Origin: Defluviitalea saccharophila | GTDB lineage: Bacteria > Bacillota > Clostridia > Lachnospirales > Defluviitaleaceae | Direction: 5' to 3' | NCBI RefSeq assembly: GCF_038396635.1 | Contig: NZ_CP121687.1 | Location: forward strand, 1,798,001-1,862,000 | Length of the DNA: 64,000 nt | Part shown: positions 26,214-35,364 of the stretch, in pieces | Position numbering within the stretch: position 1 is the stretch's first letter | How the letters are laid out: every line of letters starts with the position of its first letter | Made by a program: the position numbers and the translations under genes | Notes under the pieces: generated by a model | Told to the model about the DNA's origin: nothing | The model's database searches: none | Seen by the model: the letters and a program-made list of their open reading frames with translations, nothing else

Positions 26214-27323
26214 TCAATTAACTTTCCTTACTCTTTTGGCTTTTTGCAATTTCTCTCTGTATACTCGTTTACATTCTGTAATTACTTCAAACCATTTACC
26301 TGCATCCAATTTATAATAATACTCGCAGTTTCTTCCCCATCCTGTACTTACTAAATAATATCCATCTTTAAATTCATATTCATTCTTAATAAAATACCGT
26401 GCATATTTTCTTTTACTATCTATAAACTCGTAATCTGTAATTTTATTTGTTTCTTTTAGTTGCTCATCAACTTCTGCGATATAGCAATAATTATTAGTTT
26501 TACGAGTTTTTCCTTTATCCATGAATTCTCGCATTAGACTTGGAAAGTTGACTTCTTCAAATCTAACAATTTCTTCTATAAATTCACATTCACCGATATT
26601 CACTTTTATTCCAAGTTCTTTAGCCTTTTCACAATCAATATTTAGTGCGTAATCCAAATTGGGATCAGGACAATCTAACTGCAAAAGTTTTATGCTTCTT
26701 TTATATAGATCTCTGTCTACTTCTTTGGGATACTCCAGTATAAATGAATTAAAGGCATTATTTTCACTTGTATAAATTCCACCTATAGTTTTCAAATAAT
26801 TGATAGCCTTGTTTCTTTCTTCCATAAGGACATTTTTTAAATATTGCTTATATGATTCTACATCTTCATTAATATCTGGAATCTTTATGTCATTAATATT
26901 AAATTTTACTAGAAAGTTAAGATACTCTCTTAATAACCCCATTATTCTATCTGATTGCTCTCTTTGTTTTAACCTTTCTTCTTCAACAGATGCCAAAATT
27001 GAAAGGTAATCTAGTTTGTTCAGAATCTCTATTAGTGACCTTTTATGTTCATCCTTAACCCATTTTATATAGTTGCTCATCCAAGTTCTATACTTAGTAA
27101 TAAAAACTGTTACCCTTATTTTATGTTCTAGGCTTTCAACTCTATACTTCTTATCCGTTATATCCATATATTGAGATAAATCGTCTATAATCCCCCTAAG
27201 AGTCTTAAAGCCATCTTCATAATAATAATCTCTTTTATTGCAATACTCTAAATATCTTCTATACTTATCTAATTGCTTTTCTATATGTTGCTTTATTCGC
27301 TTATCCATTTTTTCCTGACTCAT
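26214..27323 (-). CDS. Protein of unknown function, coiled-coil N-terminal half
   Basis: 369 residues. The first ~180 are strongly helical and charged (KRIKQHIEKQLDKYRRYLEYC, EERLKQREQSDRIMGLLREYL). The C-terminal part is globular with aromatic clusters (GYYLVSTGWGRNCEYYYKLD). It has no catalytic motif I can identify and no signal or membrane segment. It lies 32 bp after the stop of the 27362–27955 gene with AAAGGAATG before the ATG, so co-transcription is likely. Confidence 0.6.
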   Translation of the reverse strand: MSQEKMDKRIKQHIEKQLDKYRRYLEYCNKRDYYYEDGFKTLRGIIDDLSQYMDITDKKYRVESLEHKIRVTVFITKYRTWMSNYIKWVKDEHKRSLIEILNKLDYLSILASVEEERLKQREQSDRIMGLLREYLNFLVKFNINDIKIPDINEDVESYKQYLKNVLMEERNKAINYLKTIGGIYTSENNAFNSFILEYPKEVDRDLYKRSIKLLQLDCPDPNLDYALNIDCEKAKELGIKVNIGECEFIEEIVRFEEVNFPSLMREFMDKGKTRKTNNYCYIAEVDEQLKETNKITDYEFIDSKRKYARYFIKNEYEFKDGYYLVSTGWGRNCEYYYKLDAGKWFEVITECKRVYREKLQKAKRVRKVN

Positions 27324-27361
27324 TTTTCATCATTCCTTTCCATGCTCTGCATTAAACTAAC

Positions 27362-27955
27362 TTATAAGCCAATTATTCCAAATATCTGCTTCATTTTTTC
27401 TCTTTCATCTTTATCTGGCATTTCAATTTTTTTATTTATTTTAACTTTGATGATGTCCTGATCAAATCTAAGTCCAATGTTTCTATCATACTTGAATTTA
27501 TGGATTTCATTGCAATACGGACAATACCAATAATCTGTTTTAGGATTAATAGGTACAGGAAACATTCTAATGAACCAATCACTATTTAGCGGTACCTTTA
27601 ATGTGAAATAACTTTCCAAACAAGGAGTAAATACCTTGTTATCTAAGTTACACTTATAGTTATCATCTAAAATTAGCAGTACATATCCACTGGTCCCGCA
27701 CTTATGACAAACCTGTCCATATCCGACATCATTAATGATGAAGTAGTTTGTTATTCCGGGACTAAAGATACTAGCAACTGTGGCAGAAGATAATCTGCCA
27801 CTATTAAGAATATCAATTACCCTTTGCCTCTCCCCTTTATTCTGCATTTCTTTATAAAACTGCTCTAAAGAATACTTCATTGTAATTCCATCTAAATCAT
27901 TAATCTTTTCCCAAATTTCCTCTGCTCTTTGTTGATACAAATCTATACTAAACAT
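27362..27955 (-). CDS. Zinc-ribbon-containing protein of unknown function
   Basis: 197 residues from the ATG at 27955 (an ATG three codons earlier overlaps the AAAGG ribosome site). Two CxxC knuckles are visible: VCHKCGTSG (about 85) and WYCPYCNEIHKF (about 145), with more cysteines between them (NYKCN, TPCLES), consistent with a zinc ribbon. Function unknown; nucleic-acid or protein binding is the usual role of such folds. Confidence 0.6.
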   Translation of the reverse strand: MFSIDLYQQRAEEIWEKINDLDGITMKYSLEQFYKEMQNKGERQRVIDILNSGRLSSATVASIFSPGITNYFIINDVGYGQVCHKCGTSGYVLLILDDNYKCNLDNKVFTPCLESYFTLKVPLNSDWFIRMFPVPINPKTDYWYCPYCNEIHKFKYDRNIGLRFDQDIIKVKINKKIEMPDKDEREKMKQIFGIIGL

Positions 27956-28439
27956 ATTAATCATCCTTTCTTATGTTTTTATAGTTTAATCACTCTTTTC
28001 ATAGATGGATATATCCTTGTATTACTCTCCACCTTTTCCTTCATATGCAGCCATATCCATCACACTCTCTTTCTTTTATTTTATATAAGAATCACTTCTG
28101 ATCTTGGTCTTTTTTAACATAACACATGTTTTAAGGTCATCTTCCTCAAGTCAGATTTTTTGTTAATTCTTAATTAAAGATGGTTTGAGAAGCCTTTTAA
28201 AACTAATCTAATCAATATTCAACACTATATATTCCATATTTTTGTAATTTAGAAACCACTTATTGTACATCTCTATATAAGGAAAACAAAACTAAACTAA
28301 GACTTTTTTTAAGTCGTTTCTAAAATCCATTCTTGCTGAATATCTGTAATTCTTTTTTCATTAAAAGATATTTTTTACTTGACTTCTTCTTTAATCATTC
28401 ATTAAAATCCATTCAACTTACACGAAAGGAGGGATCTTT
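27956..28439. other. 484-bp AT-rich divergent intergenic region
   Basis: It separates minus-strand gene 27362–27955 from plus-strand gene 28440–28754. I see AT-rich sequence and no convincing ORF. A TTGATT-like -35 cannot be paired with a -10 with confidence. Nothing else supportable. Confidence 0.4.
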
Positions 28440-28754
28440 ATGATCCTAATAAATATCAAAAAATTTAAAGAAATTTCAATTGTAGAGTGTATTAACCACT
28501 CTATAGAACATGAGATAGATTCTTATATTAAAAGAGTGGTTGGGGACACAATCGCCACTGGTAAAAAGAGTCACGGTTTTAACAAAATGGAACAGGATGC
28601 CCAAATTGAATACTTCTTAAAGTATTCGCTATTGAGAATAGTCCCTTCAAGTCAATGGACTGAATACTCTGACGAACAGGACAATGCTGCTGATAGCCTA
28701 TATATCGCACTAAAGCGTCACTATTTCCTTACAACAGGAAATTTCCCAGAGTAA
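28440..28754 (+). CDS. Small protein of unknown function
   Basis: 104 residues, soluble, mostly helical. It begins MILINIKKFKEISIVEC and has a conserved-looking GFNKMEQDAQIEYFLKYSLLR and a C-terminal DSLYIALKRHYFLTTGN. Strong AAAGGAGGG ribosome site 7 bp before the ATG, and a terminator immediately after. No family recognised. It is convergent with parR. Confidence 0.6.
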   Translation: MILINIKKFKEISIVECINHSIEHEIDSYIKRVVGDTIATGKKSHGFNKMEQDAQIEYFLKYSLLRIVPSSQWTEYSDEQDNAADSLYIALKRHYFLTTGNFPE

Positions 28755-28767
28755 TTCCCCCATATTT

Positions 28768-28796
28768 TATAGAGCCTTAATGGCTCTATTTTTTTA
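28768..28796 (+). terminator. Rho-independent terminator
   Basis: TAGAGCC-TTAAT-GGCTCTA followed by TTTTTTT, right after the 28440–28754 gene. Confidence 0.88.
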
Positions 28797-28917
28797 TGCT
28801 ATTATAGTTCTAAATAGTTCCACTACCCTTTTCTTAGGTTCTATATAGAACTCAACATATAACTGACTAAAATAAAATAAGGACAGTGATTATTGCCACT
28901 ATCCTTATAAACGACTA

Positions 28918-29205
28918 CTACATATTTGAAATGATGTCAAAAACATCTTCTGGTATATCTTCATTATCATTTTGGTATTGTCCAGTATTCATGTCAGTTG
29001 TAATATTTAAATTAAAGACTGCCTCTTTAATAACCTGCTTTAAGATCTCTATATCTATATCAACTTTGTTCTTTTCCAAGTTTCCTATGATAATATCTGT
29101 TACATAGGCCGTCTTATTTCTCTTGCCTTGCAATATATCATATGCCTTCTTATCATCTGAACGATCAATATCAAAACAAAGGTTGACTCTCTTTATATTA
29201 GCCAT
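28918..29205 (-). CDS. parR: ParR-like partition adaptor (RHH)
   Basis: 95 residues from the ATG at 29205. The start MANIKRVNLCFDIDRSDDKKAYDIL followed by KTAYVTDIIIGNLE fits the ribbon-helix-helix N-terminus of ParR proteins, which bind the centromere parC and cap ParM filaments. The acidic tail (NDNEDIPEDVFDIISNM) would contact the filament. The start codon overlaps the end of parM by one or two bases, the classic parMR arrangement. The adaptor is intact although its partner parM is disrupted. Confidence 0.72.
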   Translation of the reverse strand: MANIKRVNLCFDIDRSDDKKAYDILQGKRNKTAYVTDIIIGNLEKNKVDIDIEILKQVIKEAVFNLNITTDMNTGQYQNDNEDIPEDVFDIISNM

Positions 29206-29840
29206 ACTACTCACCTTTCTTTTGTATTGCTTTCTTTGCCAAGATTTCATATCCTCTACAATTGGAATACTCATCTAAAAACTCACAATACCTTACCTTG
29301 TTGCTGCTTTCTATAAAGTTCTTTAGCAGTAGTGACCCTCCACCCGCAAATAAAACAGCATTTGCCTTTAATTCATAACTTTCTTTAAACTCATCTAGTA
29401 GTTTATTTGTATATTCTTCTGCCATCTTATTAATGATTGTTATTATATCCTCATCAAAGAATATAGGTGAATTATTTCTTAATACATCTTCAATCTGGCC
29501 TTCAGAGATCTGAATATCTCTCTTTATTAATTCTTGTTGTATATCTTTAAACAATTTTATTATTCCATTGTTGTAGGATTTGGCAGAGCCAACATCTAGT
29601 TTAAGTCCTTTGTTTATTATAAATGTATCACTGGTATAACCCCCTATATCTACGCACACGGCATCAATTTCTTTATATGCTCCTGCCTTAGAAAGTACAG
29701 CCGAATATCCTTGAGGGAACACTCTACAGTCCAAAATATTGATTGTAAATGATTTACCATTGTAGTCATAAGAAATCAGATTATTTCTAATAAAATAGTC
29801 CCTAAATTTATCCTTCAATACGCCATATGATGAAATTGGC

Positions 29841-31378
29841 GAGAGTGTAAATAATTTTCTGTTTTTAAGACTCATCAACTCAAACTCAAGCAAGAATTAA
29901 ATTTAAATTTATATGCTTTATGCTCTTAATATTGCCAAAATCATCTTATCATATGCATGAATAGGATTAATTTTGGAAATAATTATTTATAAGGGAAATT
30001 GTATTCTTTAGCATGTTCCATGAATTATGACTTTTGGCAAAAGAGAATTGTTTAATAATTAAACTTTTATATCTATAGAAGGTATTTATCTATTCGGCCT
30101 TCATACATGATGGCTAATTGACTCAGTACCTGATCCCAGTTTCTATACCTCATTGTCCATTTTTTCATTACATTCATAGCCGCTAAATAAAGCATCTTTT
30201 CCAGAGACGAGTCAGAAGGAAATACTGATTTTGCTTTTGTTACTTTTCTAAACTGGCGGTGTACCCCTTCTATAATATTTGTAGTATAGATTATTTTTCG
30301 TACTTCCGCAGGATATTTAAAGAATGGACTTAGTACATCCCAGTTGTTTTCCCAGCTACGAATAGCATAGGGATACTGTTCTCCCCATTTGTCTTTTAAT
30401 TTGTACAATTCTTCCAGAGCAACTTCTTCATTAACAGCTCTATATACTTCTTTAAAATCTTTTGAGAAAGCTTTTAAGTCCTTATACGAAACATATTTAA
30501 ATGAATTCCTTAACTGATGGATAATACATCTTTGAATTTCTGACTTTGGATAGGCAGCTTGAATAGCTTCCTTTAGACCGGTTAGTCCGTCTACGCAAAA
30601 CATAAGAATATCTTCTACGCCTCTATTTTTTAATTCATTTAATACTCCAAGCCAGAATTTTGAAGATTCATTTTCTCCAATCCATATGCCCAGGATATCT
30701 TTATTTCCTTCTATATTTACTCCCAGTACGACATAAGCTGCTCGATTAAGGATATGTCCATCTTCTCTTATTTTATAATGTATGGCATCCATAAATACAA
30801 AGGGGTAAATTGATTCTAAAGGTCTGTTCTGCCATTCTTTAATTTCAGGAACTATTCGTTCTGTTATTTTGCTCACCATATCAGCAGATACTTCAATACC
30901 GTATAAATCCTTTATTTGATCATGAATATCTCTTGTTGTCATACCTCTGGCATAGAGGGATATAACCTTTTCCTCAATGCCTGAAATGTCTCTTTTGTAC
31001 TTAGGGACGATTTGAGGTACATGTTCTCCTTTACGATCTTTTGGAATATCTAATTCAAAAGTACCAAACTGACTTTTTACAGTTTTTTTGGTATGTCCAT
31101 TGCGAACATTGTCCGTATTTTTATTGGCAGAATCATTTTTAGAATAACCAAGAGACACATCCAGCTCAGCCTCCAACATTTCTTGAATTAAATCCTTAAA
31201 TGCATCCTTAAGATAAGAATAAATTTCACCGACATTTTCAAAATGATTCTCTTTAATAATTTCCTTCAAAACTTCTTTAGGAATAGCACTCATAAAAAAT
31301 CTCCTCCTTGGCTTTTATTTTAATTCTTGCCAAGAAAGAGATTGTTTGTTCAAAAAACATAAAATTTATTACAGACTC
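29841..31378 (-). mobile_element. IS256-family insertion sequence, copy C (8-bp target duplication)
   Basis: 1538 bp, same ends as copies A, B and D but opposite orientation to A and B. Perfect 8-bp direct repeat AAATTGGC at 29833–29840 and 31379–31386. It interrupts parM. It shares its sequence variant with copy D (KKTVKSQ; TTTCCAAAA in the 3' untranslated part). Confidence 0.95.
30073..31293 (-). CDS. IS256-family transposase, copy C
   Basis: 406 residues, identical in translation to copy D and one residue different from copies A and B. Intact mutator-type DDE transposase. Confidence 0.97.
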   Translation of the reverse strand: MSAIPKEVLKEIIKENHFENVGEIYSYLKDAFKDLIQEMLEAELDVSLGYSKNDSANKNTDNVRNGHTKKTVKSQFGTFELDIPKDRKGEHVPQIVPKYKRDISGIEEKVISLYARGMTTRDIHDQIKDLYGIEVSADMVSKITERIVPEIKEWQNRPLESIYPFVFMDAIHYKIREDGHILNRAAYVVLGVNIEGNKDILGIWIGENESSKFWLGVLNELKNRGVEDILMFCVDGLTGLKEAIQAAYPKSEIQRCIIHQLRNSFKYVSYKDLKAFSKDFKEVYRAVNEEVALEELYKLKDKWGEQYPYAIRSWENNWDVLSPFFKYPAEVRKIIYTTNIIEGVHRQFRKVTKAKSVFPSDSSLEKMLYLAAMNVMKKWTMRYRNWDQVLSQLAIMYEGRIDKYLL

Positions 31379-31685
31379 AAATTGGCAATCCTACTGCTAA
31401 AATTACAGTTCCACACTGTAGAGAGTAGGTCTCTAGGTTATGGGCAATTGCAGCAAGTGATAGTTTAAAGAATCTTTCGTCAGCACTCTTGTCAAAGGTA
31501 GCAGCAAATCTATTTGCTCCAATTGAGTAATACTTATTGTTATAAACTAACAGATTCTCTTTTACAATTGGCTCACTACTTGATTCTACATATCCAGAAG
31601 AAAAACAAAGGTTGTTCTCATCCTTCCCTAAGACTTTCATATTCTTGTTACCATGGTCTATTGCTATTATTCTTAAATTATCCAT

Positions 31686-31971
31686 ATTGACTCCTCCTTT
31701 TATTCATATGTTTTCATTAGTACCTTTTTCAAATTAATAAAAGGCCTTCCTCATTACTGGAGCATTCTACGGAAACTTCCATTTCTATTTCAAGTGTTTT
31801 TTAATTATCCATGAGGACTTTTTTCTTCTCGTATCCCTTCTTCTGTGATTTATGCGTATAATATATAATATAATTTATCTCATGAACCCTTTGAATTTAC
31901 ATTTGTAGGTCTACTTTTTAGGTGACATAAATTAGTATTGTGAAAATCCACTAAGTCGTTCACAATTAAGC
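31686..31971. other. Region upstream of parM, candidate partition site
   Basis: Centromeres (parC) of parMR systems lie just upstream of parM. Here I see an 8-bp dyad ATTGTGAA-N14-TTCACAAT (31937–31966) and AT-rich sequence, but no convincing iteron array. The region also holds the promoter for parM; none stands out. Confidence 0.35.
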
Positions 31972-32009
31972 AAAGAATGTTCTCCAAAATTAATCAGAAA
32001 ACATTCTTT
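31972..32009 (-). terminator. Hairpin at the end of the 32038–32814 gene
   Basis: AAAGAATGTT pairs with AACATTCTTT around an 18-nt loop, 28 bp downstream of the stop codon. T-rich on the plus side; on the minus strand the U-tract is weak. Confidence 0.5.
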
Positions 32010-32037
32010 TCAAATATCTCTTAATAACAATTGTATT

Positions 32038-32814
32038 TTAAGAGATTCTCTTTATAATTAACCCTTCATAGGTAAAAGTTCCTTCATTATATCTATATAT
32101 TTTATCTGACATTAGTTCTTCTTTAGGATACTTCTTTGCTGCTAGTTCAATTATCAACCTTAATACCTCAATATTTATTGGTGTATCTTTCGCAATTAAT
32201 ATTTCTGACATGTTTACTATAACAATCAAAAGCCTTTTACCTAATTTATTAATAATATGTCTCTGTTTATTGATGTTTAACAATACTGCTGTTATATCAT
32301 CTTTGCTTTTAATCTGATATATTTCGTAATCATTGTCTAACCTTTCAATCATATAATGTATATTTTTTATATTTTCAAATGCATTTCTCACTATTTCATC
32401 TTTATTAAAACTTTCTTCATCACCAATAAAACAATATCCTTCCCCATTATCATAAGCATAAATTATATCAAGATCTAGTACAAAGTTATCTTTAATTACA
32501 TCTAGTTCTTTTGTAATTTCTCTAGTTTTTATAACTGGAATTACGCTACTTATGATGGTTTTTTTGTATTCTTCAATCTTATCTTCTATTGCAATAAAAA
32601 ATCTGTCCTTGATGATTCTATAACTTGGTTCTAATCTTCTATTGTATTGCCCATATACCTCGTCTAAATTAATGCTTAATGTTATAACTGATAAAACTTC
32701 TACCTCTATGATGTTTTCAACTAATTTACAATTAATATATTTCTTTTTTAAATCTCTAAAGAATCTTTTGGTAAATTCCTCTTTTGTTATCCAGTTTTTA
32801 TCGCATCTTGCCAT
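32038..32814 (-). CDS. Protein of unknown function (DUF1444/DUF5688-like layout)
   Basis: 258 residues, soluble. The segment LSINLDEVYGQYNRRLEPSYRII, a later SSVIPVIKTRE and a VLDLDIIYAYDNGEG strand recall DUF1444/DUF5688 proteins common in Clostridia, but this rests on pattern memory only. The C-terminal part is helical. TTTGAGGAGG precedes the ATG. It lies upstream of parM in the same direction, about 350 bp away, and is not obviously coupled to it. Confidence 0.55.
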   Translation of the reverse strand: MARCDKNWITKEEFTKRFFRDLKKKYINCKLVENIIEVEVLSVITLSINLDEVYGQYNRRLEPSYRIIKDRFFIAIEDKIEEYKKTIISSVIPVIKTREITKELDVIKDNFVLDLDIIYAYDNGEGYCFIGDEESFNKDEIVRNAFENIKNIHYMIERLDNDYEIYQIKSKDDITAVLLNINKQRHIINKLGKRLLIVIVNMSEILIAKDTPINIEVLRLIIELAAKKYPKEELMSDKIYRYNEGTFTYEGLIIKRIS

Positions 32815-33006
32815 ATTTAATCCTCCTCAAAATTTCTATTTATATATAATTACCTTTATTTTTACAAATTCAGATTACAAAAACATCTTCAAAATCTGCA
32901 CAAATGCCACATCTCTTTACACCTGCTGTCGCTGCAAATCTTCTTTATCCAGTTGCCAAAGAACATACATATCTAGGCAACAAAAAAACTGATGCACTAG
33001 AAATAA

Positions 33007-33198
33007 TTAGAGTCTGTATATAGACGCACCTATAGCGGGGTCTATTTTTCTAATCATTTCTAAAACATCAGTTTCAGAGAACGCAAATATTAAATTTGTA
33101 ATTGTATTATATAGCATGGTTCTATTTCGTGCAATACCCTTTTTGAAAAAAATAAAATTATTACTTGAAATGTAACCTATATATTCCGTATCATTCAT
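33007..33198 (-). CDS. Possible small protein, doubtful
   Basis: 63 residues (MNDTEYIGYIS ... FSETDVLEMIRKIDP). The composition is protein-like, but there is no good ribosome site before the ATG, and it is divergent from 33231–33515 across about 30 bp. It may be a chance frame. Confidence 0.3.
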   Translation of the reverse strand: MNDTEYIGYISSNNFIFFKKGIARNRTMLYNTITNLIFAFSETDVLEMIRKIDPAIGASIYRL

Positions 33199-33230
33199 TC
33201 AATCAACTGATAAGGAGGATATTTAATTAT

Positions 33231-33515
33231 ATGAATAACTTTCAGGTTATTATCGATTACAACACAGTGTTTTTTATTGAGACAAATGCAAGTAAGGAAG
33301 TTGCTGCAAAAATTCTTACTAGGTATTATTTATTAAATAAGTTTAAGGCTATAGATCAGGAATTGAAGGGTTTTTTTGTATCTTGTGGTTACAATGTCAG
33401 GAATATATCTTACAGTAGCAATAAGTTTGACAAGATGATTAGAAGCAAGAACTATGCAGTGATAGATTTATCTAACATAGATAACGATATTAAAAATACT
33501 CTCTTACCACATTAG
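33231..33515 (+). CDS. Small protein of unknown function
   Basis: 94 residues from the ATG at 33231, chosen because AAGGAGG precedes it; the frame is open further upstream without a site. Soluble alpha/beta protein (NFQVIIDYNTVFFIETNASKE, GYNVRNISYSSNKFDKMI). No family recognised. Single transcription unit with its own terminator. Confidence 0.6.
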   Translation: MNNFQVIIDYNTVFFIETNASKEVAAKILTRYYLLNKFKAIDQELKGFFVSCGYNVRNISYSSNKFDKMIRSKNYAVIDLSNIDNDIKNTLLPH

Positions 33516-33549
33516 CCACTATATTTGTAATACTCCTTTTTAATCTACC

Positions 33550-33583
33550 AAAAGCAACTACTTGAATCACAGTAGTTGCTTTT
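33550..33583 (+). terminator. Rho-independent terminator
   Basis: AAAGCAACTACT-TGAATCAC-AGTAGTTGCTTTT: a 12-bp stem with an 8-nt loop and T-tail after the 33231–33515 gene. Confidence 0.88.
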
Positions 33584-33660
33584 GTATGAACATTTTTCAG
33601 TATCTATACCTGTTCATGCAATCTGTTCCCTAAATTACATATCTAGTGCTGCTCTATGTT

Positions 33661-34112
33661 TTAATATATATGTTATTAGTCAATCCTTTGAAATCCTTAG
33701 TATTACTGATGTGTGTATCATTTTTATACGACAAAACATATGCAAACGACATTGCTTACGATACAAAGACTTCCTTCAAAATATTAGATAGATACACTAG
33801 ATCTTGTTTATAATTAGTCACATTTGCTACGCATTTTTAGGTTTTAACTTTCAATTTAAAGTATTCTATTTTAAAAATTCTGGTGATTTAAACCCTTGAT
33901 TTTGCTAAATTTAAAATCGACTTCAACATAATGTTGAAGTTAATTTTAAGTTGAAATGCATCTAATAAGCAAAATGTACCATCTTGTTATTAATAGTATT
34001 TTATTTAACTTAGCCCTATGGGATAATCATTTTACTCACTGTTTAATACATTATTAGGACTGCTATCTCTCCTTTGTTTCCTCGCCACCTCCTTAATATA
34101 TATGTTATTAGT
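33661..34112 (+). repeat. 20-bp direct repeat, two copies 432 bp apart
   Basis: TTAATATATATGTTATTAGT is found identically at 33661–33680 and 34093–34112. The similarity continues weakly downstream (caatcctttga versus taaatcctcaa). The two copies flank the palindrome at 33911–33949. Confidence 0.6.
33911..33949. repeat. 39-bp near-perfect palindrome
   Basis: TTAAAAT-cg-ACTTCAACAT-a-ATGTTGAAGT-ta-ATTTTAA: 7 + 10 bp arms broken only by one 2-nt mismatch, centred at 33930. There is no U-tract and no adjacent gene end, so it is unlikely to be a terminator. Protein-binding, replication or recombination site are possible. Confidence 0.6.
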
Positions 34113-34378
34113 TAAATCCTCAAACCTATTGATTTTATTAGATTGTACTAAGTTTTGTAACGAAAAAAAATATATTCGACCTAACTCTTAATCCAATATA
34201 ACAATAAACTCCTTTATCAATGTCCCATCTCTTTTCTGTCCTTAGATACTTCTCATAAAACTTCTATCAAATTTTTTTCCTACTAAACCCTAAATACTCA
34301 TCAGCGTGTGTTATTTTAAAGATATCAAGGGGAATAACCTCGTTACTCAATATCATAACCACGAAAGGATGATTAAAT

Positions 34379-34789
34379 ATGAACAATATGTCAGTCAATG
34401 TAAAGGACTTTAGAGATTTAATTGTATGGCAGAAGGCAAAATCTTTACAGCGAAAGGTTCGTGCTATACTTCCAAGGTTCCCAGAATTAGAGAAATATAA
34501 TCTTACATCTCAACTCCTACTCTGTTCTTCCTCTGTTGGTGCTAATATAGCCGAGGGGTGTGGACAACTGTATAAAAAGAAAGAAATAACTCATTATAAT
34601 ATTGCACTTGGGTCTACCTCCGAGGTTCGTGATGGCTTAAAGGATGCTTTAGATTATAACTATATCACACCAGAAGAATATAGTGAGATGGACAGCGAAG
34701 CCGAGGAAATCATTAAGATGCTGTATGGTCTTATTAGAAAACTCAAAAATGAGTTAAGAAATTCAAAAGAAGATTCGGATGAAGAATAG
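34379..34789 (+). CDS. Four-helix-bundle protein (S23 / 23S-intervening-sequence family)
   Basis: 136 residues. KDFRDLIVWQKAKSLQRKV, LTSQLLLCSSSVGANIAEGCGQ and NIALGSTSEVRDGLKDAL are the hallmark segments of the S23-type four-helix bundle family, to which the Avd accessory proteins of diversity-generating retroelements also belong. No reverse transcriptase or variable repeat is seen here, so a DGR role is not supported. It carries an acidic tail and starts after AAAGGATG. It lies 65 bp upstream of the SprT-like gene, probably in one transcript. Confidence 0.85.
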   Translation: MNNMSVNVKDFRDLIVWQKAKSLQRKVRAILPRFPELEKYNLTSQLLLCSSSVGANIAEGCGQLYKKKEITHYNIALGSTSEVRDGLKDALDYNYITPEEYSEMDSEAEEIIKMLYGLIRKLKNELRNSKEDSDEE

Positions 34790-34854
34790 TGGGATCTCAA
34801 TACCCCCATTATTCCCACATTATCTATCAATTACATTAAAACGAGGAGAGATAT

Positions 34855-35364
34855 ATGAATAACTTACAAGAATATGTTAATAAACTAGCACTGGCTAATT
34901 GGAATAGAGAGTTTAATTTACCTGTAGAAGTTGTGGCTGATTTAGATGCACATGGCATGTTTGGTGGTGAATTCTCACCACTGGGTTTAAGAATACCAAT
35001 TGGAATGAAATTATCTAAGGATTTAATTGACCATTATCCAGATTATATAATTGATGGAGTAATACTACACGAGTTATGTCACTGGTTTTTATTTATTACT
35101 GGTAAACCTTGTGGCGATACTGACATAGAATTTGTCGAAGAAATGTTTAGGGTTGGAGGTCTATTCCCAAACCAAATACCTAAAATTGGATACTACCCAG
35201 TAGCAATATGCAAAAAGTGCAGAAAAATTATTGGAACAGAAGAATCAGAAAGCAAGTGTAAGAGTAGATTAAAAAATTATAACAGTTTGTGCTGCAACTC
35301 ACCATTAATGTACGGTGGAATAAGATATATAAATGAATTAGAGAATTGTAGAGAGTGTAAATAA
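34855..35364 (+). CDS. SprT-like zinc metallopeptidase-fold protein, 3' end rewritten by IS copy D
   Basis: 169 residues. The N-terminal part resembles SprT: NWNREFNLPVEV, then the HExxH motif in VILHELCHWFLF (about 72–80). A zinc ribbon follows (CKKCRKII, CCNSPL). SprT-like (Spartan) proteins are DNA-linked zinc proteases or their relatives. The last residues (R-E-C-K) and the stop codon come from the end of IS copy D, which begins at 35351, so the natural C-terminus is lost; probably only a few residues are missing. Confidence 0.75.
   Translation: MNNLQEYVNKLALANWNREFNLPVEVVADLDAHGMFGGEFSPLGLRIPIGMKLSKDLIDHYPDYIIDGVILHELCHWFLFITGKPCGDTDIEFVEEMFRVGGLFPNQIPKIGYYPVAICKKCRKIIGTEESESKCKSRLKNYNSLCCNSPLMYGGIRYINELENCRECK

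Larger units (their letters stand above)
29207..31685 (-). pseudogene. parM: Actin-like ParM ATPase gene interrupted by IS copy C
   Basis: The N-terminal piece (31379–31685) has IIAIDHGNKNMKV, the first phosphate loop. The C-terminal piece (29207–29840) has VCVDIGGYTSDTF, the second phosphate loop, and LFAGGGSLLL, the adenosine motif. Removing the IS and one copy of the 8-bp repeat rejoins the frame exactly (...ILAVGLP-ISSYGVLKD...) into a protein of about 310 residues, normal for ParM/Alp plasmid-segregation actins. The insertion leaves a stop codon right after GLPI. The partition system is therefore dead in this copy unless the IS excises precisely. Confidence 0.88.
33584..34378. other. 795-bp gene-free AT-rich region
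   Basis: No ORF with a ribosome site. It contains a 20-bp direct repeat and a 39-bp palindrome (listed separately), and several AT-rich runs. This is the best candidate in the window for a plasmid replication or recombination locus, but no Rep gene is adjacent. Confidence 0.4.

Noticed and set aside
34379..34789. Accessory protein (Avd) of a diversity-generating retroelement
   Set aside because: The fold family fits, but no reverse transcriptase, template repeat or variable gene is in the window.
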